Shown here: one piece after another, positions 57,903-64,000 of the stretch
Numbering within the stretch: the stretch's first letter is position 1
How the letters are laid out: the number at the start of each line of letters is the position of its first letter
Origin: Nocardiopsis dassonvillei_B
GTDB lineage: Bacteria; Actinomycetota; Actinomycetes; Streptosporangiales; Streptosporangiaceae
Direction: 5' to 3'
NCBI RefSeq assembly: GCF_964273065.1
Contig: NZ_OZ186816.1
Location: 4,159 to 68,158 of the forward strand
DNA length: 64,000 nt
The notes under the pieces: generated by a model
Databases searched by the model: none
What the model saw: only the letters and a program-made list of their open reading frames with translations
What the model was told of the DNA's origin: nothing
Made by a program: the position numbers and the translations under genes

Positions 57903-58118
57903 ATGCCCGTACTCGCCCCTTCCGACCTGGTCGTTGACCTGTCGGTCGCACTGCTGGGCACGGCCGACAGTTGGCCGCTGCTCCTGCTTGTGCTGTTCGT
58001 CATCGTTCCGGCAGTGTGGTCGCGCGACGCTCACCGTCGCCGCCGCGCCCGGCAGGTACTGCGCCTGCTGCGCTCCCCGCGCCGGCCCCGTGACGCTGAC
58101 AAAGAGCCCCGCCCGTAA
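57903..58118 (+). CDS. Small membrane protein divergent from the HTH-TPR gene (71 residues)
   Basis: VVDLSVALLGTADSWPLLLL then VLFVIVPAVWSRDAHRRRRA. Close relative of 51689. GTGGAGGAA precedes the ATG. The 190-base divergent promoter regions of the two pairs share the words CTGTCAGACATCCTGCCAGC. Confidence 0.75.
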   Translation: MPVLAPSDLVVDLSVALLGTADSWPLLLLVLFVIVPAVWSRDAHRRRRARQVLRLLRSPRRPRDADKEPRP

Positions 58119-58293
58119 CGCCAGCGGCCTTCTTGCGCCACTGGCGAGCGCAAAAGGCCGGGCTCGTGTGCACCACCGTGGACGCGCCGCTGACCACCGG
58201 GGAGGACGCCCCCGCCAGCTGCCCGCGGACTACATCGCCGCCGAGATCGCCCCGGCCTGACCTGCCTCAATCGAAGTCGCGAATCTGAAACCT

Positions 58294-58322
58294 CCCCTCA
58301 CCAGCGCTACTGGTGAGGGGCT
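58294..58322 (+). terminator. Terminator
   Basis: CCCCTCACCAG-cgcta-CTGGTGAGGGG followed by CTTCG. Confidence 0.85.
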
Positions 58323-58599
58323 TCGTCATGTCCGGGGACGCTCACCGTGCAGCTCAGGATGGTCTCCGCAACGTCGTTGCCCCTTTCCGACTTATCTTGT
58401 CCGCCCCCTCTCATCGGGTCTTGGACAACCGGGTGGGGGCACCGTCGCTGCGGGAGCGGCCGCGCCAGCGGCCGGGGGCGGCGCCCACAAGGACGACAGG
58501 GTGCCGCGTCCGGCCCCGGCCTGCCACCCACGGGGTGAAGCCCCTCTCCGAGGGGCGACGATGGGGCGGGGTGCAGGAACCGAGACGACGGGGACCGGG

Positions 58600-58863
58600 A
58601 TGGCGCGACGGGGAGGTCTGGGGCCGCGGGGCGGCGCCTGGGTGCGGTCGGCCGCGGCCCACCAGGTGCACGACGCCGAGGTCGTCGACGACGAACTGGT
58701 GCCGGCGGGCACCCCGGCGCTGCTGAGCGTTCCCGAGGCGGTGGACGTGTTGGCGGTGCTGGAAGCCGCCGTGGTGGCGACCCCGCCCGGGGCCGCTCGC
58801 GACCGCGTCACCGAACTGGCTCGGGTCCTGGCCGACCGGCTGGAGCCGCACCTGCCCCGGTGA
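58600..58863 (+). CDS. Hypothetical protein with Val/Ala helical end (87 residues)
   Basis: MARRGGLGPRGGAWVRSAAA then VVDDELVPAGTPALLSVPEA, VDVLAVLEAAVVATPPGAAR, DRVTELARVLADRLEPHLPR. The end segment is repeated as fragments at 61795 and near 62700. It is convergent with the acidic 55-residue gene, 3 bases away. ATG 58600 follows GGGGACCGGG; an upstream ATG at 58561 is possible. Confidence 0.6.
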   Translation: MARRGGLGPRGGAWVRSAAAHQVHDAEVVDDELVPAGTPALLSVPEAVDVLAVLEAAVVATPPGAARDRVTELARVLADRLEPHLPR

Positions 58864-58866
58864 ACC

Positions 58867-59034
58867 TCACCCGTGCGGCCGGTGGGTGCTGTCCCTCGCC
58901 GCCTCGCACATCCGGTCGATCATCATCTCGGCCAGGGCTCGCTGCCCGGGCGGGAGCGTTTCGAGCCAGGCGTCGTCGTCGGCGGCCTGGGCGTCGGACA
59001 CCTCGTCGGGCTCGCCGAACTCCGAATGGGTCAT
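58867..59034 (-). CDS. Acidic 55-residue protein, copy 1
   Basis: MTHSEFGEPDEVSDAQAADD, DAWLETLPPGQRALAEMMID, RMCEAARDSTHRPHG. Two further full copies lie at 61847 and 63608 and a remnant at 1130. The acidic head and amphipathic helix ending in RMCEA are conserved. Such small acidic proteins can be antitoxins or DNA mimics; no evidence decides. Confidence 0.65.
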   Translation of the reverse strand: MTHSEFGEPDEVSDAQAADDDAWLETLPPGQRALAEMMIDRMCEAARDSTHRPHG

Positions 59035-59108
59035 GCCCGGGGTCTACCCCTGACCACGAAGGCCCGCACCACGGGGGAGGGTGCGGCCTTCGTGGTCTCC
59101 CGTGGGGG

Positions 59109-59300
59109 TCACCAGGATCGGGCCTCCGCCACGACCACGTCGACGCGCTGTTCGGCGCGGGCGACGGTGACGATGGCGCGCGCCACCGTGGCCGCGTCGT
59201 CGGCGGTCAGGTGCTCCAGCTCCGCCCTCAGCGGGACGAGGGCGGCACCAGTGAGGGACGCGGCGGTGCGCACCAGCGCGACCTCCCGGGCGGGTCGCAT
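59109..59300 (-). CDS. Hypothetical Ala-rich helical protein (63 residues)
   Basis: MRPAREVALVRTAASLTGAA, LVPLRAELEHLTADDAATVA, RAIVTVARAEQRVDVVVAEA. Protein-like codon bias, but no clear ribosome site; an upstream ATG at 59327 is in frame. It lies 75 bases before the acidic gene on the same strand and could form an operon with it. Confidence 0.45.
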   Translation of the reverse strand: MRPAREVALVRTAASLTGAALVPLRAELEHLTADDAATVARAIVTVARAEQRVDVVVAEARSW

Positions 59301-59329
59301 CAGGGTGCCGCCGCACGGGATCCCCATGA

Positions 59330-60540
59330 ACAGCAGGAAGAGCAGATGAAAAGCGGAGGGGTGTCCGACAGGGAGAACATGGTAAGAGGATGACCGGTCT
59401 CCCCGCGTTCGGCCAGGACCGCGGGGCCGCTACCTTCGGGCACGCCCGTGGCCTGTCCTCGGGACTCTCGGGGCGCGAGGATTTCATGCGTTCAGAGTCC
59501 GGGAGAGGAAGACCAGGTCCGGATTCCTCTCGCTCCAGGAAACCCTCGCCGCGGCCAGCGGGTGCAGCGATAGCCCTGGGAGCGCTGATGGTCGATCACC
59601 CAAGTGGGATCAACCTGGCGGTACGCGCGACCGGGGACGAGGGGCACAGGAACTATTTTCGCAGGCCAGCACCAGAACAGACTTCAAGTCCATGAGTGTG
59701 CAAGCCTACGAGAAGCAGCGCCGTCACAAGCGCGGTCAGTCCTGCTTTCTGGCGCACTTCAGGATGATCTAGCCCCTTTCAAAAGCTTGATTCCATCCGT
59801 TTCAAAAAGAATTGCCAAGGGGTGCTTTCCTTAGAATCTCTCTCCTGGAAGCTTTTTTGGGACGCAGCCGACGGACGGCTGCGCCCCGATGCCGCCTCTG
59901 CTGCAACAAAGACGACTTTCCCCTGTTCTTGTCGAGCGGCAACGGCCGGGGAGACCGCGTACAAGGCAGGAGGATATCCTCCTTGACCAGAGATGATGGA
60001 CCGCCAGTGCGTCTGATGGCACCCCTGGCAACGCCCTCTGCAGGGACTGCTTTGCGGATGCTCCGGGCAGGGCGAAGCAAAAAAACCAAAGTTCTCATGC
60101 GTGTTCTCCCCTCCCGGACGAGCAGGGCCAAAAATAGCTCCGCTGCGTTGCTGCACCCGCCGAATCAATGCGTCGGCGCATGCCAATTTTGCGTTCGGGA
60201 CCAGCTCCGAACCAGTCGCCGGCGGGCCTGTGCTGGGCTCACCGGCATCCAGGTGAAAGAATCCTCGCCTTCGGTGTTTGGCACAAGTGATGCAGGTGGC
60301 CATGAAGCGGGACACCACCCTTCAGGAGACATCTGATTCACCAAGAAAGATCGGTAGACAGTGCGCTCCCAGCCGATGCCGCTACCAGCGTTGTTGCACT
60401 GCATCCGGGACAAGGTCGCAACAAAACTTGCGCTCGCACATATGAGTCAAGGGATGCTGAGGAAGATCCTGGTGTTCGTGCTCTGCAAGGCACGCTCACC
60501 GTCGTCGGGATCGAAGTCGAGCGGCAACGGACCGAGGAGT
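59330..60540. other. AT-richer region without a supportable gene
   Basis: The composition drops and codon bias disappears. Overlapping frames on both strands near 59780-60340 look like decayed coding DNA (e.g. minus strand MATCITCAKHRRRGFFHLDA in one frame, unrelated continuation in others). No tRNA or insertion-sequence ends were found. Probably foreign or decaying DNA. Confidence 0.4.
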
Positions 60541-60544
60541 CCTC

Positions 60545-60757
60545 TTGGAAGAGAACGCGCGCACGGGGTGCGCTGACGGCAGTCGGCGCCCGCCGGCCTC
60601 CGCCGTCGTGCTGATCGTGGTGATCATCCTGATCACCACCGTACTGGTGATCGCGGGGATCTCGCTGGAGACCGTGATCATGATGATCATCCTCGGCGGA
60701 GCAGTGGCTCTGGAGCTGCTGCGCCGCCTGGTCGTCATGTTCACCCCGCCGGCCTGA
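60545..60757 (+). CDS. Small two-helix membrane protein (70 residues)
   Basis: TTG-started behind GAGGAG. After a polar head: PASAVVLIVVIILITTVLVI, AGISLETVIMMIILGGAVAL, ELLRRLVVMFTPPA. It stands 7 bases before the next gene, so the two are probably co-transcribed. Confidence 0.6.
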   Translation: MEENARTGCADGSRRPPASAVVLIVVIILITTVLVIAGISLETVIMMIILGGAVALELLRRLVVMFTPPA

Positions 60758-60764
60758 TCCGACG

Positions 60765-61451
60765 GTGGGGCGCGTGGAACGCGCCCTGACGGGCTCTGGC
60801 CCCCTGCAGGAGCTGGCGCAGTGGCTCCGGTCGCTGCGCCAGCAGTCGGGGTTGACCTACCGTCAGATGGCGCGAAAAGCCGAAAAGTACGGTTTTCCCA
60901 CCTCCTACTCCGTCTTGTGCCGGGCGGCCGGTGGCACTCGCCGCCCGACCTGGACCGCCACAGAGGCGTACATGCATGCCTGTCTGCCCGCCCTGCCTCC
61001 TGCGGATGCTGAACGTGCGCGACAGCACACGCGAATCCTGTGGGAGGCGACCGACCCCCGCCGCATGATCGCGCGTCGCCGGGTGCGCCCGGACTCCCAT
61101 CCACCCGACCTGATCGCCCAACCCCTGCAGCTCATTGACGCGATGAACGCGCTGCGGCTTAGGGCCGGAGACCCCACGCTTCGGGCGCTGGAACAGTGGG
61201 CCACCGTGTCCGATCAACACGGACAGGTCAGCCATCTGCCCCGCAGCACTCTCGGGGCCGTACTGAGGGGTTCGCGTATGCCGTCGAAGGAGCTGTTCAT
61301 GACGTTCGTCCATGTCGTGATCCATAGGACCCACGGCACCCTCGACCAAGCCGTGGATCCGATCGGGTGGCGCAAAACCGAAGCGCGCCAAAAGATCGCG
61401 AAGTGGGAGGACGCCTGGGACCGGGCCTGGTGCTACCGCCACGGCTTCTGA
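60765..61451 (+). CDS. HTH regulatory protein (228 residues)
   Basis: ELAQWLRSLRQQSGLTYRQM, ARKAEKYGFPTSYSVLCRAA is an XRE-type HTH with a 'wing' GGTRRPTW. The second half repeats the theme (GDPTLRALEQWATVSDQHGQ, SHLPRSTLGAVLRGSRMPSK). It pairs with the small membrane protein upstream, again HTH plus membrane peptide. Related in layout to the 18621 protein, which also follows a small membrane gene. Confidence 0.75.
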   Translation: MGRVERALTGSGPLQELAQWLRSLRQQSGLTYRQMARKAEKYGFPTSYSVLCRAAGGTRRPTWTATEAYMHACLPALPPADAERARQHTRILWEATDPRRMIARRRVRPDSHPPDLIAQPLQLIDAMNALRLRAGDPTLRALEQWATVSDQHGQVSHLPRSTLGAVLRGSRMPSKELFMTFVHVVIHRTHGTLDQAVDPIGWRKTEARQKIAKWEDAWDRAWCYRHGF

Positions 61452-61484
61452 TCAGAGACTGCTTGGAGTCATACCGAGATCACG

Positions 61485-61521
61485 GAAGCCCCTGTGCAAC
61501 CCTCGGTTGCGCAGGGGCTTC
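61485..61521 (+). terminator. Terminator
   Basis: GAAGCCCCTG-tgcaaccctcggttgcg-CAGGGGCTTC with an inner GCAACC/GGTTGC stem. Similar to the one at 53032, with shared flanks. Confidence 0.85.
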
Positions 61522-61794
61522 TCTGCGCCCGAACCCGGTCGGTACAAACCTTGGCCCCGATAAGGCAAGACGCCCGAGCAGATCGACCAGCTCTCCAAGG
61601 CCGCGCCTCTGGAGAGGCTGGGCACTGGGTGAACGGCCAGGTCCTTCGAGCCAACGGGGGCATGGTGTGACGCCAAGGTCGAACGCCCCACCCCGGCGCC
61701 CGACCGAGCGGTACCGACCGCTTCTCCCGCGCCGACGCAACCGTTGCCGCACGCACCGGCCTAGCCGCGACGGCGGCGAGGCGAAGCCGCTCAT

Positions 61795-61842
61795 GTGCAC
61801 CCGGGTCCTGGCCGACCGGCTGGAGCCGCACTTGCCCCGATG
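61795..61842 (+). pseudogene. Fragment of the 58600-type gene end
   Basis: The codons for RVLADRLEPHLPR recur here right before the second acidic gene, exactly as at 58830-58863, showing that a block of about 200 bases was duplicated. Confidence 0.55.
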
Positions 61843-61846
61843 ACGC

Positions 61847-62011
61847 TCACCCGCGGGGGCGGTGGGTGCTGTCTGTGGCGGCCTCGCACATCCGGGCGAT
61901 CACCAGCTCGGCCAGGGCTCGCTGCCCGGGCGGGAGCGCTTCGAGCCAGGCCTCGTCGTCGGCGGCCTGGTCCTCGGAGACGTCGTCGGGCTCGCCGAAC
62001 TCGGAGTGCAT
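61847..62011 (-). CDS. Acidic ~55-residue protein, copy 2
   Basis: MHSEFGEPDDVSEDQAADDE, AWLEALPPGQRALAELVIAR, MCEAATDSTHRPRG. Closest to copy 1; differences fall mainly in third codon positions and at variable residues, so it is likely functional. Confidence 0.65.
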   Translation of the reverse strand: MHSEFGEPDDVSEDQAADDEAWLEALPPGQRALAELVIARMCEAATDSTHRPRG

Positions 62012-62081
62012 GGATAAGTGGGCCCCGGCCGTCCTCGCTGGTTGAGACACTCGGCCCCTATCCCCGGCCGAGAGGACGCCC

Positions 62082-62627
62082 GTGCCCGCCGTTGACGCAC
62101 TCATCGACCTGCTGTTCCCCGACGGTCCTCCGGAGCCGGCCGGTTTGCCGCCCGCCCTGCCGATGCCCTCGGACCTGCGCGAGTTCTTCACCCGGATCGG
62201 CCACAACACCGTGGAGGTGGACAACCGGTTCGGCTTCGGCGTCAACCAGGGGCTCCTGGAGTACTCCGCGAAACGCCGCGAGGACCTCAGGCAGGTGTAC
62301 AAGGCTGACGCCATCGCGATCCGGGGCGGCCGCGAACAGCGCTGGCCCGGCGTCCGCAAGGCCGAGGGGGACTGGGACGTCGTCATCGACGACCTGCTGA
62401 TCCTGGGGTCGGACGACAACGGCAACGACCTCTACCTGGAGGCCGTCGGTGACCCCGACGGTTGGGCGGTGGTCGCCGACGGCTGCCGGAGCTTTGTCTG
62501 GGCCCGCCACACCATGGCCGCCACCGACTACCTGTACGGTCTGCTGTCAGGCTCTCTCCGGTGCCCGGTCTTCACCCTGGACAGCTGGCCCCGGTCCCGC
62601 TTCGACGTCGCCGTCCGCCACCACTGA
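62082..62627 (+). CDS. SUKH (SMI1/KNR4)-type protein (181 residues)
   Basis: LPPALPMPSDLREFFTRIGH then a core with DDLLILGSDDNGNDLYLEAV and VVADGCRSFVWARHTMAATD: the 'P-x-x-L-R-x-F...LxxFGxDxxGxxxxxD' pattern of SUKH folds. SUKH proteins are typical immunity proteins against polymorphic toxins; no toxin gene is seen next to it. GAGGACGCCC precedes the GTG. Confidence 0.75.
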   Translation: MPAVDALIDLLFPDGPPEPAGLPPALPMPSDLREFFTRIGHNTVEVDNRFGFGVNQGLLEYSAKRREDLRQVYKADAIAIRGGREQRWPGVRKAEGDWDVVIDDLLILGSDDNGNDLYLEAVGDPDGWAVVADGCRSFVWARHTMAATDYLYGLLSGSLRCPVFTLDSWPRSRFDVAVRHH

Positions 62628-62694
62628 GCCGGAGACGTCAATGCCGGCGGCGTTGCCGAGCGCGGAGGGCACGTTCCGCTGCGGCCGCGGCGGA

Positions 62695-62930
62695 GCCCTA
62701 CGACGTCTTGGCGGTCCTGCAGGCCGGTATCGAGGCGACACCGCGGGGTCCGGCCCGAGACGGTGTGGACGAGCTGTCCGCGAGGCTCAAGGGTCAGATG
62801 GTGAAACTCGGGCTGGGCGAGCCCAGACTCAACGGTGCCCCGGCGCACGAGCAGCCCAGCCCACCGGTTGGCCGGTACACCGGTGTATCCGCACATCGGC
62901 GTACCGGCACACTGGTACACCGACTCAGGA
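62695..62930 (+). pseudogene. Decayed relative of the 58600 gene with palindromic tail
   Basis: PYDVLAVLQAGIEATPRGPA, RDGVDELSARLKGQMVKLGL matches VDVLAVLEAAVVATPPGAAR, DRVTELARVLADRLE. It lacks a start and runs into a stretch with repeated GGTACACCGG and CCGGCACACTGGTACACC words. Confidence 0.5.
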
Positions 62931-63088
62931 AGCCGACCCCGGGTTCTCTTTCGCAGACGCAGTACCGCCGGATAGGTGCACACCCTGGCCGGAGGCGGCC
63001 ATGCCCAGCGAAAACACGATGTGCACCGGCTGCGGGCTGGGACGATGTTGCTCCTCCGTCCCTTTCTTTTCGCTTCAGGAGCGTTCCC

Positions 63089-63598
63089 ATGCCAGGACCT
63101 CTCGCGCGAGCTGCCGCCCTCGCCGCGGCCGCCCTCACCGCCGCCAGTCTGATATCGGCCCCGGCGCACGCCGCCTCCACCACCGGCGCACTGATGATCA
63201 CCCACGTGCGTCCCAACGCCGCGGGCTCGGACACCAACAGCAACACCAGCCTGAACGGCGAGTACTTCGTCATCAAGAACGTGACCAGCCGCACCGTGAA
63301 CATCGGCGGCTACGTCCCCGACATCACCACCAACACCTACGGTCGGCCGCTGCCGAACTACAATCTGCCGGCCGGGGCGGTGGCCTATGTGCGCACCGGC
63401 AGCGGCACCAACCGGTACGCCAACGGCGCCCATCAGATCTACCGGGGCTACGGACGCCACGTGCTGCGCAACGACGGCCCCAACAACCCCGACCTGCGCC
63501 TGAAGCGGCCCGGCAGCGCGGACAACAACACCAGCTCGGGCTCGATCAGCACCTGCAACTGGGGCAGGGCCGCCAACGGCACCACCTACCGCTGCTGA
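63089..63598 (+). CDS. Secreted lamin-tail-domain protein (169 residues)
   Basis: A signal peptide (LARAAALAAAALTAASLISA then PAHA|A) is followed by an immunoglobulin-like lamin-tail domain: LMITHVRPNAAGSDTNSNTS, LNGEYFVIKNVTSRTVNIGG YVPDI, with the NGEYFVIKN core. Such domains occur in secreted nucleases and surface proteins; here it stands alone. CAGGAGCG precedes the ATG. Exported by Sec. Confidence 0.8.
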   Translation: MPGPLARAAALAAAALTAASLISAPAHAASTTGALMITHVRPNAAGSDTNSNTSLNGEYFVIKNVTSRTVNIGGYVPDITTNTYGRPLPNYNLPAGAVAYVRTGSGTNRYANGAHQIYRGYGRHVLRNDGPNNPDLRLKRPGSADNNTSSGSISTCNWGRAANGTTYRC

Positions 63599-63607
63599 AA
63601 CCGTCCT

Positions 63608-63775
63608 TCACGCGTGTGGGCGATAGGTGCTGTCCCTTGAGGCCTCGCACATCCGCGCGATCATCATCTCCACCAGGGCACGCTCCCCCGCCGGCAAAGA
63701 CGCGAGCCACCGATCGTCATCAGCAGTCTGATCATCGGAGGCGAACTCGTACTCCCCGAACTCCGAGTGCTCCAT
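63608..63775 (-). CDS. Acidic 55-residue protein, copy 3
   Basis: MEHSEFGEYEFASDDQTADD, DRWLASLPAGERALVEMMIA, RMCEASRDSTYRPHA. More diverged than copies 1 and 2 but the same length and pattern; convergent with the secreted protein, 9 bases apart. Confidence 0.65.
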   Translation of the reverse strand: MEHSEFGEYEFASDDQTADDDRWLASLPAGERALVEMMIARMCEASRDSTYRPHA

Positions 63776-64000
63776 GTCAAGGGCTCTGCCCCGGAACCGG
63801 TGCTGTGCGGGTCGCTGAGCAGGATGTGACCTCTCCGGCGCCCCGCATCCGAGAGATCCAGGAGTAAATCCAGGTCAGAGCGCCTTGAAGGCCTCACCGG
63901 GTCCTTGGCTCCCTGGGAGATCGCAGCACCTCAAGGTGTAAGGTCGATTTCGTACGTCGCGCCGTGCGCGCACGAAAAAACAGGGCCCGCCGCCTCGCGA
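63776..64000. other. Window end without a recognised gene
   Basis: CACCTCAAGGTG near 63930 is a short palindrome and GTGCGCGCACG lies near 63970. No reliable coding frame is complete here. Confidence 0.3.

Noticed and set aside
59640..59760. Possible tRNA (CAGACTTCAAGTCC looked like an anticodon stem)
   Set aside because: No acceptor stem, D-arm or GTTCRA T-loop at the right distance. I found no tRNA or rRNA in the window.
59779..60336. Two overlapping ~175-residue frames on opposite strands
   Set aside because: Neither has codon bias, a ribosome site or a recognisable domain; Cys/Ser/Arg-rich composition suggests noncoding or decayed DNA.

Overview
The window is very GC-rich and almost every long coding frame has actinomycete codon use. 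The gene set is that of a large actinomycete plasmid or integrative conjugative element: ParA/ParB, a GntR repressor of the KorSA type, an operon of small spread-type genes, an FtsK-like TraB translocase with repeats on both sides, a MobF relaxase-helicase, winged-helix and replication-type proteins with iterons, a tyrosine recombinase, HicAB, and several RNA-structured leaders in front of tiny membrane peptides. Codon use and gene content suggest Streptosporangiales/Streptomycetales (a Nocardiopsis-like host is my guess; no rRNA or core gene is present to prove it). The sequence does not show whether the replicon is circular, linear or integrated.

Layout. 0-8.3 kb: partial HTH protein, one arm of a 430-bp inverted repeat, a membrane-anchored protein, parA-parB with two parS-like sites, and a divergent error-prone-type DNA polymerase III alpha subunit behind a perfect LexA box. 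8.6-9.7 kb: a riboregulated membrane peptide and a gene-free palindrome-rich block. 9.9-19.5 kb: pentapeptide protein, MobF relaxase, 2H phosphoesterase, small proteins. 19.9-21.8 kb: second riboregulated peptide, a duplicated DnaA-box-like block, hicBA. 21.9-28.9 kb: second pentapeptide protein, two RepL-like winged-helix proteins with a triple palindrome, IS21-type ends, and a replication-initiator-like gene with iterons in its coding sequence. 29.2-31.4 kb: XRE-TPR regulator and the GntR repressor, with two operators bracketing a consensus promoter. 31.5-41.4 kb: a long + strand operon of overlapping small genes leading to traB. 41.6-46.6 kb: traB remnant, membrane-anchored protein, plasmid DnaN clamp, two Nudix proteins. 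46.8-54.9 kb: AT-richer accessory island with a Vsr/DUF559-like nuclease, an HTH-Sel1 protein, and a four-copy leader/tiny-peptide family. 54.9-56.4 kb: lox-like site, tyrosine recombinase and the second arm of the inverted repeat. 56.5-64 kb: second HTH-TPR/small membrane protein pair, repeated acidic 55-residue proteins, SUKH protein, secreted lamin-tail protein.

How it fits together. ParAB gives partition; the rep-type genes with their iterons give replication, probably helped by plasmid-encoded alpha and clamp subunits; KorSA-type repression controls the transfer operon; TraB probably acts on the GAGACA repeats beside it. The accessory half holds several duplicated modules built from an HTH-repeat protein or tiny RNA-controlled peptide next to a small membrane protein; these have no function I can assign and are the best candidates for undescribed biology.
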